From Bacteroidaceae bacterium (lineage in GTDB: Bacteria > Bacteroidota > Bacteroidia > Bacteroidales > Bacteroidaceae), in assembly GCA_021443335.1 (NCBI GenBank), contig JABUUE010000002.1:63803-123831 (forward strand): a stretch of DNA of 60,029 nt. Direction: 5' to 3'. Shown here piece after piece: positions 1 to 10,181 of the stretch; the first letter of the stretch is position 1, and every line of letters starts with the position of its first letter. Made by a program: the position numbers and the translations under genes. The notes under the pieces were generated by a model. The model was not told the origin of the DNA. It worked only from the letters and a program-made list of their open reading frames with translations, and searched no databases.

Positions 1-727
1 CAACCTTGCCTCCATACTTGACCGGCCTGCCGCGTTTCCCCGTCCTCTCTCCCTCATAGAGATACCTCAGGGAGGCGTTGTCGTGCAGGCGGCTGACAAG
101 GTCGAAGCCCATGGAGGTCAGGCCTTGCACAAACGGATAGACGGAGAAATACGAGTCCGCGACAAACAGACGGCATATCTGCCGGAATTTGTCCCTGTCG
201 CCATAGATGGCCCTAAGGTACTGCTCATACAGGGAGTTGTTGCCCTTGCAACATTTCAGGCAGCCCGGGCGCCTGCCCTTTGACACCTTGCCGGAGAATG
301 TCTGCCTGGCGCATAGCGCGACAGCGTCCTTTCCGTCAGCGTCAACAACAGCGAACCCGAGAGTCTCAAGACCGCGCCTGGCCATGCCCGCGGCGCCCGA
401 CCAGAAATAAGCGAGGCCGGGGGTGTGCTTGCCTGACTTGGAGATGTAGGTCGGGTCTATGGCGATTGCAAAGCGCCTCAACGGGAGGATTGACAGGAAT
501 TGCCTGTTGAATGCAATCCAGTCAAAGTCTTTCTCAAAGTTCTGTCGGTAACGCTGCTCCCCCGACGACGAAAGCCGGCCCATTTGAGAGAAATTGATGC
601 GATTAAACGTCGTTGCGTAAATTATCATTGTCTGGATGAAGAAAGTTTGGAAATTCTTTCGTACCTTTGCGCCGCTTAAGGCTAATGCCATCTCGCAGTG
701 GCTTCTAAGCTGGTCAAGTTGATTCAT
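1..727 (-). CDS. DDE-type IS transposase, partial (runs off the left edge)
   Basis: An open frame of 242 codons reads leftward from an ATG at 727 and leaves the window without a stop, so only the N-terminal part is present. It begins MNQLDQLRSHCEMALALSG. Two blocks look like the first two catalytic aspartates of a DDE/RNase H-fold transposase: IAIDPTYISKSGKHT (about residue 95) and a later VADSYFS. I cannot assign an IS family from this part. The gene is visibly richer in G and C than its neighbours, which fits recent transfer. The catalytic glutamate and the left IS end should lie outside the window. Confidence 0.75.
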   Translation of the reverse strand, partial: MNQLDQLRSHCEMALALSGAKVRKNFQTFFIQTMIIYATTFNRINFSQMGRLSSSGEQRYRQNFEKDFDWIAFNRQFLSILPLRRFAIAIDPTYISKSGKHTPGLAYFWSGAAGMARRGLETLGFAVVDADGKDAVALCARQTFSGKVSKGRRPGCLKCCKGNNSLYEQYLRAIYGDRDKFRQICRLFVADSYFSVYPFVQGLTSMGFDLVSRLHDNASLRYLYEGERTGKRGRPVKYGGKV

Positions 728-918
728 TTTGAGTATTTTGTAAATGAATGGTAATCAGCTACAAAGATACGAAAAATAATTAACTTGACCAAATGTTTAG
801 AAGACTTATTTTACTGATTTTCAATTAATTAATGTTAATTTCCCGGGCTGCTTAGAAGGCTTTGTTTTTAACGGACTATTGAAATAAATGTTTATCAAAA
901 TAAAAACAGTAAAAGATT
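728..918. mobile_element. Probable right end of the insertion sequence and AT-rich spacer
   Basis: This spacer lies between the transposase start and the zinc-ribbon gene. The words AACTTGACCA and TTAGAAG at 781-805 repeat, in inverted orientation, the start of the transposase gene (CAACTTGACCAGCTTAGAAG on the minus strand). TTAGAAG occurs again near 852. Such repeated words near an IS end could be transposase-binding sites. I cannot locate the exact terminus because the other IS end is outside the window. Confidence 0.35.
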
Positions 919-1203
919 ATGGCTTTAATAAATTGTCCCGAGTGTAAAGGAAAGGTTTCAAGCAAGGCTGCGGTTTGCATTCATTGTGGTTATCCTCTGA
1001 AAAAAGTGAAGAACAAAACAGAAGAAAAGTTGCAGGCCGAATTGGAAGAGTTGAAGAGATTAAATAAAACATTGTTGAACCAACAATCACAACCCGATAA
1101 AACCATCGCAGATTTTATTAAAGAGGCGATTGACAAAGAATTTCCGCCTGAGCCGCCTTTCGACTTGAATAATGTTAATTTCCCAATGGGGTGGTACTTC
1201 TAA
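919..1203 (+). CDS. Small zinc-ribbon protein of unknown function
   Basis: A 94-residue protein. The N-terminus has two knuckles, CPEC (residues 7-10) and CIHC (21-24), spaced as in a zinc_ribbon_2 fold. A charged helix, probably coiled coil, follows at residues 30-70, and the tail is acidic and proline-rich, ending in MGWYF. It has no signal peptide and no membrane segment, so it is probably cytoplasmic. It stands alone between an IS and gpmI and ends at a strong terminator. Proteins of this layout are common small accessory proteins, and the function cannot be read from the sequence. Confidence 0.75.
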   Translation: MALINCPECKGKVSSKAAVCIHCGYPLKKVKNKTEEKLQAELEELKRLNKTLLNQQSQPDKTIADFIKEAIDKEFPPEPPFDLNNVNFPMGWYF

Positions 1204-1207
1204 AAAG

Positions 1208-1245
1208 AAATCGTGAGTAGGATTTATTCCCGCTCACGATTTTTG
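1208..1245 (+). terminator. Intrinsic terminator between the convergent zinc-ribbon gene and gpmI
   Basis: The stem AAATCGTGAG / CTCACGATTT has a 15-base loop and is followed by a T run. An A run precedes the left arm, so it can also stop gpmI transcription arriving from the other side. Confidence 0.8.
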
Positions 1246-1274
1246 TTTGATAACTAAGTTGTTTGTTTGGAGTA

Positions 1275-2792
1275 TCAGTCAATAATCAGATTCTCGCCAG
1301 TCATGTTTGCAGGCTGCTCCAAGCCAAGGATGTGGAGAATTGAAGGAGCGACATCTGCAAGTCGTCCGTCCTTAACCTTTGCGCTGTTGTTGTCTGTAAC
1401 ATAGATGAAAGGAACTGGGTTGAGAGAATGTGCTGTGTTTGGAGTGCCATCCGGATTGATAGCGTTGTCTGCATTTCCGTGGTCAGCGATGATTATTGCC
1501 TCGTAACCAGAAGCCTTTGCTGTTTCTATCACGTCATGAACACAGTTGTCAACAGCGTGTACAGCCTTTGCAATGGCGTTGTAGATACCAGTGTGACCTA
1601 CCATATCGCCGTTGGCAAAGTTAACGACAACAAAGTCGTACATTCCTGTCTTGAGGGCTGCGCAGAGCTTGTCCTTAACCTCATAAGCCGACATCTCAGG
1701 CTTGAGGTCGTAGGTAGCAACCTTTGGAGAGGCAACAAGAATGCGGTCTTCATTCTCGTAAGGCTTCTCGCGACCGCCGTTGAAGAAGAATGTAACGTGG
1801 GCGTATTTCTCTGTCTCTGCTGTGTGCAACTGCTTCAAGCCTTGCTTTGAGAGATATTCGCCGAGAGTGTTTTCAACATTCTCTTTCGGGAAAAGGATGT
1901 GAACGCCGGTGAAAGATGCGTCGTAAGGAGTCATGCAGTAATACTGGATGTTAGGGATAGTCTTCATTCCCTGCTCAGGCATGTCTTGCTGTGAGAGCAC
2001 CTGAGTAAGTTCCTTGGCGCGGTCGTTGCGGTAGTTGAAGAAGATAACAACATCGCCTTCCTCAATCTTTCCGTTAACTGTAGAGTTTGTGATAGGCTTG
2101 ATGAACTCGTCTGTAACTTCCTGAGCATAAGAGTCGTTAACAGCCTGAACCATGTCTGCTGCAGGTGTTCCTTTGCCTTCAACAATCAGGTCGTAAGCCT
2201 CTTTTACGCGCTCCCAGCGCTTGTCTCTGTCCATTGCGTAGAAACGACCTACGATAGAAGCGATATTTGCGTCGTTGGCAGCACAAACGTCAGTGATTTC
2301 CTGAATGAAGCCAGCGCCAGACTTAGGGTCAGTGTCGCGGCCATCCATGAAGCAGTGAACGAAGGTCTGCTGCGAAAGTCCGTATTCTTTGCCAATCTCA
2401 ATGAGTTTCTTCAGGTGGTCGAGTGAAGAGTGAACGCCGCCGTTTGATGTCAAGCCCATAAGATGGAGCTTCTTGCCGTTCTCCTTAGCGTATGTGTAAG
2501 CACTCTTTATCTCTGGATTTTCGAGGATAGAGCCGTCTTTGCACGCGCGGTTAATCTTTACAAGGTCCTGATAAACAATGCGTCCGGCGCCAATGTTGAG
2601 GTGACCAACCTCAGAGTTTCCCATTTGTCCGTCGGGGAGACCAACATCCTCACCAGAAGCGTTGAGCTGGGAGTGTGCTGATACTGCTGTGAGGTAGTCA
2701 AGATAAGGGGTAGGAGTGTTGTAGATAACATCTCCATTGTTGTGCTTTCCGATGCCCCAACCATCGAGAATCATCAATAATGCTTTTGCCAT
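1275..2792 (-). CDS. gpmI: 2,3-bisphosphoglycerate-independent phosphoglycerate mutase
   Basis: This cytoplasmic glycolytic enzyme interconverts 3- and 2-phosphoglycerate through a phosphoserine intermediate and two Mn(II) ions. At 505 residues it has the usual family length. The start [15 protein letters not shown] contains the first metal aspartate. [17 protein letters not shown] carries the catalytic serine (about residue 62), and [10 protein letters not shown] near residue 440 carries C-terminal metal ligands. The inserted phosphotransferase domain includes GRDTDP and GRFYAMDRD. It is monocistronic, with its own -7 box upstream and a shared terminator downstream. Confidence 0.97.
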   Translation of the reverse strand: MAKALLMILDGWGIGKHNNGDVIYNTPTPYLDYLTAVSAHSQLNASGEDVGLPDGQMGNSEVGHLNIGAGRIVYQDLVKINRACKDGSILENPEIKSAYTYAKENGKKLHLMGLTSNGGVHSSLDHLKKLIEIGKEYGLSQQTFVHCFMDGRDTDPKSGAGFIQEITDVCAANDANIASIVGRFYAMDRDKRWERVKEAYDLIVEGKGTPAADMVQAVNDSYAQEVTDEFIKPITNSTVNGKIEEGDVVIFFNYRNDRAKELTQVLSQQDMPEQGMKTIPNIQYYCMTPYDASFTGVHILFPKENVENTLGEYLSKQGLKQLHTAETEKYAHVTFFFNGGREKPYENEDRILVASPKVATYDLKPEMSAYEVKDKLCAALKTGMYDFVVVNFANGDMVGHTGIYNAIAKAVHAVDNCVHDVIETAKASGYEAIIIADHGNADNAINPDGTPNTAHSLNPVPFIYVTDNNSAKVKDGRLADVAPSILHILGLEQPANMTGENLIID

Positions 2793-2819
2793 ATATTTTA
2801 TGTTGTTTGGTTTCCTTGA

Positions 2820-2845
2820 TTAGCCATTAGCCATTAGCCATTTTG
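2820..2845. repeat. Tandem TTAGCCA heptamer repeat upstream of gpmI
   Basis: Three to four copies of TTAGCCA lie in the gpmI leader or promoter side. The same word family is expanded upstream of glmS (46952-47115). Confidence 0.7.
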
Positions 2846-2865
2846 AGTTTAGACCAATTCCGCCG

Positions 2866-2873
2866 CAAAATTA
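2866..2873 (-). promoter_or_regulatory. gpmI promoter, -7 box
   Basis: On the minus strand this reads TAATTTTG, matching the Bacteroidetes -7 consensus TAnnTTTG, about 74 bases before the gpmI start. Confidence 0.6.
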
Positions 2874-2891
2874 CTAAATTTTCTTAATTTG

Positions 2892-2923
2892 TTTGTAAAA
2901 AAAGAGAAATAATATTAACTTTG
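2892..2923 (+). promoter_or_regulatory. Promoter of the folP-cdaA group
   Basis: TTTG at 2892-2895, a 20-base spacer and TAACTTTG at 2916-2923 match the Bacteroidetes -33/-7 promoter. It is divergent from the gpmI promoter and implies a leader of about 55 bases before the folP ATG. Confidence 0.75.
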
Positions 2924-2983
2924 CACAAATATTTTGTGAAATAAACCACGTTCGGCAATATTGCAAGCCTTCAAAATGATGAT

Positions 2984-3730
2984 ATGAAGATAATGGGCAT
3001 TCTGAACTGCACTCCCGATTCTTTCTTCTCAGGTTCGCGCAAGCAGTCAGAAGAAGAAATAAGGGAGCGTGTCCTTGAGATTGTGTCGCAAGGCGGTGAC
3101 ATGATTGATGTGGGTGCCTGTTCTACGCGTCCCGGCGGTTCTCTTGCCACGGAGCAGGAGGAGATGGAACGACTGCGGTTTGCCTTGCCTATAATCAGAG
3201 ACGCTGCCCCGGAAATGCCCCTCTCTCTTGACACTTTCCGCCCGAAGGTGGCAAGGATGTGCGTCAGAGAGTACGGCGACATGATGATAAACGATGTGTC
3301 GGAGGGCGAAGATGATGACATGTTTCCGACGGTTGCCGATTTAGGCGTGCCGTATGTCCTGATGTCAACCAAGGCAACACTGCGTGACATGATGTTAGGC
3401 TTTGCCGAGAAAGTGCAGAAGCTGCGTGACCTCGGTCAGAAAGACATAATCCTTGACCCTGGCTTCGGCTTCGGGAAATCGTTGGAACAGAACTTCGCCA
3501 TTCTGAAGGATTTGGCATTTCTGCGTGAACTTGAACTGCCGATAATTGTTGGTGTCTCGCGCAAATCCATGATTTACAAGACTCTTGGAGTCACGCCCGA
3601 AGATTCGCTGAATGGAACAACGGTGGTAAATACCATGGCTGTGATGATAGGCGCGGTGGATATTCTTCGTGTCCATGACGTGAAAAGTGCTTGCGAGGTT
3701 GTTAAACTTACGGAAAAATGCTTGAAGTAA
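2984..3730 (+). CDS. folP: Dihydropteroate synthase
   Basis: Condenses p-aminobenzoate with 6-hydroxymethyl-dihydropterin diphosphate in folate synthesis; the sulfonamide target. At 248 residues it is slightly short for the family but all signature blocks are present: MGILNCTPDSFF at the N-terminus, STRPG (about 48-52), the aspartate in SLDTFRP, IINDVSEG-like MINDVSEGE, DPGFGFGK (about 162) with the pterin-contacting GVSRKS, and C-terminal LRVHDV. It overlaps cdaA by 13 bases, which suggests translational coupling. The pairing of folP with cdaA is seen in other Bacteroidetes. Confidence 0.95.
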   Translation: MKIMGILNCTPDSFFSGSRKQSEEEIRERVLEIVSQGGDMIDVGACSTRPGGSLATEQEEMERLRFALPIIRDAAPEMPLSLDTFRPKVARMCVREYGDMMINDVSEGEDDDMFPTVADLGVPYVLMSTKATLRDMMLGFAEKVQKLRDLGQKDIILDPGFGFGKSLEQNFAILKDLAFLRELELPIIVGVSRKSMIYKTLGVTPEDSLNGTTVVNTMAVMIGAVDILRVHDVKSACEVVKLTEKCLK

Positions 3731-4530
3731 TAGACTTTGGAATAATAGATGTGCTGGATATCGTGGCGGTAGCTCTGATATTGTTTTATCTTTATCGTGT
3801 GCTCCGTCGTTCCCGTTCGCTATATGTGTTTGTCGGCATTGTCATCTTTGTCCTTCTTTACCTTGTTACGAGCGAGGTACTTCAGATGAGGCTGTTGGGC
3901 AAGACGATGTCGAGCCTGACTAATGTGGGAGTAATCTCGCTGATTGTCATCTTTCAGGAGGAAATCAGGAAATTCTTCTATAATCTTGGAACAAACAAGA
4001 GCGTTCGTCGCTTCATAACATTCTTCCATTCTGACCAAGAGAGTAATAGCAAGGTCAGCCGTGACGAGTATATTTACATTGTCCGAGCTTGTCTTAACAT
4101 GTCAAAGCAAAAGACCGGTGCGCTCATAGTTATCGAGAAAGGGCAGAAGTTGGACGATATTGTCCAGTTGGGCGATATCCTTGATGCCAAAATCAATCAA
4201 CGACTTATAGAGAACATATTCTTCAAGAACTCTCCGCTGCATGATGGGGCGTTGCTGATATCAAATGGAAGGATAAAGGCTGCCAGTTGCATTCTCCCTG
4301 TAAGCCACGACTATGACATACCGAAGGAGTTGGGTCTTCGACACCGTTCCGCGATGGGAGTGTCGCAGGTGAGCGATGCCATAGCCATTGTCGTGTCCGA
4401 AGAGACCGGGCGAATAGCTGTGGCTGAGAGTGGCACATTCCATCTGAGACTCACATCAGAGCAGCTTGAAGAGATGATATCGAAGAAAACAAATAAACCA
4501 AAAACAATAAACAACAAACAACAACAATAA
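3718..4530 (+). CDS. cdaA: Membrane diadenylate cyclase CdaA (DisA_N/DAC domain)
   Basis: Makes the second messenger cyclic di-AMP from two ATP. The 270-residue protein has three N-terminal membrane helices (about residues 10-95). The DAC domain follows (about 115-245) with the catalytic DGALLI and RHRSAMG motifs. It is the membrane-anchored CdaA/TIGR00159 type, not DisA. The extreme C-terminus, KKTNKPKTINNKQQQ, is encoded by an AAC/AAT-rich repeat that continues past the stop. It shares a transcript with folP through a 13-base overlap. Confidence 0.95.
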   Translation: MLEVIDFGIIDVLDIVAVALILFYLYRVLRRSRSLYVFVGIVIFVLLYLVTSEVLQMRLLGKTMSSLTNVGVISLIVIFQEEIRKFFYNLGTNKSVRRFITFFHSDQESNSKVSRDEYIYIVRACLNMSKQKTGALIVIEKGQKLDDIVQLGDILDAKINQRLIENIFFKNSPLHDGALLISNGRIKAASCILPVSHDYDIPKELGLRHRSAMGVSQVSDAIAIVVSEETGRIAVAESGTFHLRLTSEQLEEMISKKTNKPKTINNKQQQ

Positions 4531-4583
4531 ACATAAACAATAAACATAAACAATAAACAATAAACATAAACATAAACAATAAA
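4488..4583. repeat. AAACATAAACAAT simple repeat spanning the cdaA stop codon
   Basis: A stretch built of ATAAACA/AACAATA words without G until 4586. It begins in the last codons of cdaA, runs through the TAA at 4528-4530 and fills most of the gap to the next gene. Slippage here could change the CdaA tail. Confidence 0.85.
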
Positions 4584-4637
4584 TCGTAATTATAATCATC
4601 ACAAATAAATTTCCCCTTTAGAAACTTAGAAGGCTGA

Positions 4638-5399
4638 ATGTTTTGCAAGAAGTTGGAATATAAGGATTTGGGAGTTACGCTGCCTGAGATATATGAACAG
4701 ATGGGCTATGGCGACGCGACAAATCCGGACATCGACAGTAATGTTTGCGACGATGTGAGGAAAGAGGTTGATGCCGTGCTTTCCGAAGTGGCTGACTTCT
4801 TGGAACCAGAGTTATGCTTTTACCTGACAAAAGGCGAGTTGGCGGAAGAAGATGGCGGAAGATACACTTTGACAACCAACGGCAAGACTTTTGATATAGG
4901 GAAAATAATCTATCGGCAGTTGAAAGGCTCATCGCTCTTCGCCTTCTTTGTTTGTTCCGCAGGCATGAAGTTCCAGGAGTATCAGGAGCGGCTGAAGGCT
5001 GAAGACGATATGATGAAGGAGTTCACCGCAAATGCCATCGGAAGCGTCTTGGCAGAAAAGACCGCCGATATCATGGAGCGCGAACTTGAAGCACTGGTGC
5101 AACCCACTAACATGTTTCATACAAACCGCTTCTCGCCAGGCTATTGCGGCTGGCATGTGAGGGAACAGAAACTCCTGTTTTCCACATTCCCCATAGACAA
5201 CCCCAGCGGAGTGCAGCTCACCGAATCCTGTCTGATGATGCCTATAAAATCTGTCAGCGGAGTTGTTGGAGTGGGGCAGAGCGTCCGCAAACTCGAATAC
5301 ACCTGCGGGCTTTGCGACTTTGCCAATTGCTACAAAAGGCGGATACAAAAGAAAAAAATATTTACAAAATCTAAAAACCTTAAAACCCCAATTGTATGA
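4638..5399 (+). CDS. Stand-alone methionine synthase (MetH) activation-domain protein
   Basis: The protein has 253 residues. Residues about 120-215 match the reactivation domain of cobalamin-dependent methionine synthase. RFSPGY at 164-169 fits the S-adenosylmethionine-binding RxxxGY motif, and GVQLTES followed by MMPIKSVSGVVGVG fits the family core. In this family the domain binds S-adenosylmethionine for reductive methylation of oxidised cobalamin. The C-terminus adds CGLC plus a third cysteine (C223, C226, C231), which could bind metal or an Fe-S cluster. It probably serves a MetH lacking its own activation domain, encoded elsewhere. The stop overlaps the lemA start (ATGA). Confidence 0.85.
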   Translation: MFCKKLEYKDLGVTLPEIYEQMGYGDATNPDIDSNVCDDVRKEVDAVLSEVADFLEPELCFYLTKGELAEEDGGRYTLTTNGKTFDIGKIIYRQLKGSSLFAFFVCSAGMKFQEYQERLKAEDDMMKEFTANAIGSVLAEKTADIMERELEALVQPTNMFHTNRFSPGYCGWHVREQKLLFSTFPIDNPSGVQLTESCLMMPIKSVSGVVGVGQSVRKLEYTCGLCDFANCYKRRIQKKKIFTKSKNLKTPIV

Positions 5400-5956
5400 C
5401 ACTTATCGTAATTCTTGTGATTGTTGTATTACTTATTATATGGGCTATTTCCCTATACAACAATCTTGTAAAGCTTCGTAACAACCGCGAACAAGCCTTC
5501 GCAAATATCGATGTGCAGCTTCAGCAGCGTCACGACCTTATCCCAAATCTTGTTGCTACAGTCAAGGGCTATGCGGCTCACGAGTCTGAGACATTGCAGA
5601 AGGTTACCAATGCGCGCGCTGCGGCTATGACTGCCAATTCCATCAACGACAAGATTCAGGCTGAGCAGCAGCTTGGTCAGGCGCTTGCCAATCTTAAGGT
5701 TGCTGTGGAAGCTTATCCCGACTTGAAGGCGAACCAGAACTTCCTTGAGCTTCAGAGCGAACTGTCAGACATAGAGAACAAGCTTGCTGCCGTTCGTCGT
5801 TTCTTCAATTCAGCTACTAAGGAACTCAACAACGCTGTTCAGACATTCCCTTCAAACATCCTTGCGGGAATGTTCGGCTTCCACAAAGAGCCAATGTTTG
5901 AGGTTGCTCCCGAAGAGCGAGCATCTGTAAGCAAGGCACCAGAAGTGAAATTCTAA
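5396..5956 (+). CDS. lemA: LemA family protein
   Basis: A 186-residue membrane-anchored helical protein. One N-terminal transmembrane helix (residues 3-22) is followed by the LemA core: RNNREQAFANIDVQLQQRHD, LIPNLVATVKGYA and the C-terminal FNSATKELNNAVQTFPSN. The family forms a long four-helix bundle, and its role is unclear, probably in envelope protein quality control. It starts inside the previous stop codon and is followed three bases later by an M48 protease gene, a common pairing that suggests joint function. Confidence 0.93.
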   Translation: MTLIVILVIVVLLIIWAISLYNNLVKLRNNREQAFANIDVQLQQRHDLIPNLVATVKGYAAHESETLQKVTNARAAAMTANSINDKIQAEQQLGQALANLKVAVEAYPDLKANQNFLELQSELSDIENKLAAVRRFFNSATKELNNAVQTFPSNILAGMFGFHKEPMFEVAPEERASVSKAPEVKF

Positions 5957-5959
5957 CTC

Positions 5960-6958
5960 ATGCAATACGTAGGAATGTACACGCAGGTCAGGCGCAACAA
6001 CATCAAGAGTATGTTGTTGCTGCTTGCCTTTCCTCTCATCATGCTTGGCATGTTGTGGGTGTTTTGCGCCATTATCTTTGGAACGGAAAATGGCGGCTAC
6101 GACGCGTATGGCGAAGTCATCACTGTTTTCAATGCCGATGAAACGAACATGCACTTTGTTCAGGTTGCGCCGTTTGTTGCCGGAGGTGTCGCTATATGGT
6201 TTTTTATTGCCTATTTCTTCAATGCAGAGATGGTGAGAAACGCTACGGGAGCGCGTTCTTTGGAGAGAAGGGAAAACAAGAGAATCTACAATATGGTGGA
6301 AAACCTCTGCATGACATGTGGCATGGAAACGCCAAAGATTTTCGTTGTTGACGACCCGCAGCTCAACGCCTATGCCTCTGGTATAGACCAGAAAAGCTAT
6401 GCCGTAACCCTTACCACCGGCATCATCGACTGTCTTAACGACGAGGAATTGGAAGGCGTGATAGCACACGAGCTCACCCACATCCGCAACCGCGACACTC
6501 GCTTGCTCATCACCTCTATTGTCTTCGTCGGCATTGTGTCAACACTGCTTTCGTTGCTGGTTCGCATTCTTTTCAACACCTTCGTTTATGGTGGAAATTC
6601 AAGGAGCAGCAACAACAGCAAGGACAACAAACTCGGCGTGATAGTAGTGTTGCTCGTGGCGGTTGTCTGCATGGCGATAGCCTATGTGTTCATCCTTCTC
6701 ACTCGTTTCGCCATTTCCCGTAAGCGCGAGTATATGGCTGATGCAGGAGGAGCCGAGTTGTGTGGAAATCCGCTTGCCTTAGCGTCGGCGTTGAGAAAGA
6801 TATCGGGCAATCCCGGTCTTGGCGATTGCAAGCGTGATGACATAGCACAACTCTTCATTGCTCATCCACAAGGACTTACAGGTTCCGGATTCTTGTCAAA
6901 TCTTTTCTCCACTCATCCTGACATCAATGACCGAATAAGAATCCTGGAGCAGTTTTAG
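5960..6958 (+). CDS. htpX: HtpX-like M48 family membrane metalloprotease
   Basis: A 332-residue zinc protease of the inner membrane. Two N-terminal helices (about 18-42 and 70-90) precede the catalytic HELTH at 170-174. A further pair of helices (about 182-205 and 225-250) precedes EYMADAGGAEL, which holds the third zinc ligand. This is the HtpX/M48B layout, though longer than E. coli HtpX. Family members degrade misfolded membrane proteins. It is co-transcribed with lemA. Confidence 0.9.
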   Translation: MQYVGMYTQVRRNNIKSMLLLLAFPLIMLGMLWVFCAIIFGTENGGYDAYGEVITVFNADETNMHFVQVAPFVAGGVAIWFFIAYFFNAEMVRNATGARSLERRENKRIYNMVENLCMTCGMETPKIFVVDDPQLNAYASGIDQKSYAVTLTTGIIDCLNDEELEGVIAHELTHIRNRDTRLLITSIVFVGIVSTLLSLLVRILFNTFVYGGNSRSSNNSKDNKLGVIVVLLVAVVCMAIAYVFILLTRFAISRKREYMADAGGAELCGNPLALASALRKISGNPGLGDCKRDDIAQLFIAHPQGLTGSGFLSNLFSTHPDINDRIRILEQF

Positions 6959-9433
<2,475 letters not shown>

Positions 9434-9454
9434 ACCTGATACCCCCTGCAAAAT

Positions 9455-9570
9455 ACTCACATCGAGTATCGGCGAAACTCACATCGAGTATCGGCGAAAC
9501 TCACATCGAGTATCGGTGAAACTCACATTGAGTATCGGTGAAACTCACATTGAGTATCGGTGAAACTCAT
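9455..9570. repeat. 22-bp tandem array 1 (five units)
   Basis: Five head-to-tail 22-bp units (9455, 9477, 9499, 9521, 9543) plus a six-base partial copy. Each holds the near-palindrome GAGTATCGGCGAAACTC, with C-to-T variants in units 3-5. It lies after the xylanase stop and before its terminator, so it would be transcribed in the 3' untranslated region. Units are not a multiple of three and are noncoding. Confidence 0.95.
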
Positions 9571-9609
9571 AAAAAGATGCTTTGAGGGTATAAATATCGT
9601 TACCTTAAG

Positions 9610-9655
9610 TACCAGTCCCACAATCCCCTATCGGGAGATTGAGGGGCTGGTATTT
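9610..9655 (+). terminator. Terminator of the xylanase/esterase gene
   Basis: A long hairpin with arms TACCAGTCCCACAATC and GATTGAGGGGCTGGTA (two mismatched or wobble positions), followed by TTT. Confidence 0.8.
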
Positions 9656-9697
9656 GTACAAAAAAAACTGTGCGGAATAACTTCTTCCGCACAGTTT
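9656..9697 (-). terminator. Terminator of the winged-helix gene
   Basis: A perfect 13-bp stem, AAACTGTGCGGAA / TTCCGCACAGTTT, at 9665-9697. On the minus strand it is followed by a T run. It can also act as backup for the plus strand. Confidence 0.85.
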
Positions 9698-9721
9698 CTT
9701 GTATTGTATTGTTCTTGAGTT

Positions 9722-10033
9722 TTAGGCGAGGGTATATTTGCCTTCGGTCTCAGTGATTTTGCCTTCTTTGAAGAGCCATCCCATACCGATGAGTGTTTCT
9801 TCCTCAGATATTTTTGCTGCCTTGGCAATCTCTTTTACGCTGAGAGCATTTTCTGATGCGTTGAGAGCCTCGTAAACCTCACCAGCTTTCCATCCTGCTG
9901 AAACAGCGTCGATAGCTGTTGCCTTCTCTGCTGCCTTCTTTGAAGCGCATGTTTTCTTTGTGGCGCAAGCCTTTTTTGCTGTTGTTGGCTTCTTCTCAGC
10001 AGCTTCCTTAGTAGTTGTCTTCTTTTCTGCCAT
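9722..10033 (-). CDS. H1-like Lys/Ala/Thr-rich tail fused to a winged-helix domain (DUF2582)
   Basis: A 103-residue basic protein. Residues 1-40 are an unstructured K/A/T/E-rich tail with repeated KKA/TKK/SKK words and two cysteines (KKACATKKTCASKK). Residues about 41-103 match the DUF2582 winged helix-turn-helix: AGWKAGEVYEALN, LSVKEIAKAAKI, ETLIGMGWLFKEGKI. The tail resembles histone H1-like bacterial proteins, so DNA binding or nucleoid organisation is a reasonable inference but is not shown. A -7 box at 10113-10106 and a terminator make it monocistronic. Confidence 0.85.
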   Translation of the reverse strand: MAEKKTTTKEAAEKKPTTAKKACATKKTCASKKAAEKATAIDAVSAGWKAGEVYEALNASENALSVKEIAKAAKISEEETLIGMGWLFKEGKITETEGKYTLA

Positions 10034-10105
10034 AATAATGAAAATAAGTTATACCTATTGAATGAAATAAATGTGGAATCACATCTTTTTGATGTTTTCC
10101 GGCTG

Positions 10106-10113
10106 CAAAAGTA
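10106..10113 (-). promoter_or_regulatory. Promoter -7 box of the winged-helix gene
   Basis: The minus strand reads TACTTTTG, matching TAnnTTTG. The leader would be about 65 bases. Confidence 0.6.
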
Positions 10114-10181
10114 CACTTATTTTACGACATACTCCTGCTATTTATCTCATTTTTTGGCGTTTTCGGCTGATTTTTTGATAT

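Noticed and set aside
9455..9570. CRISPR array
   Set aside because: Units are contiguous 22-bp copies without unique spacers, and there are no cas genes in the window.
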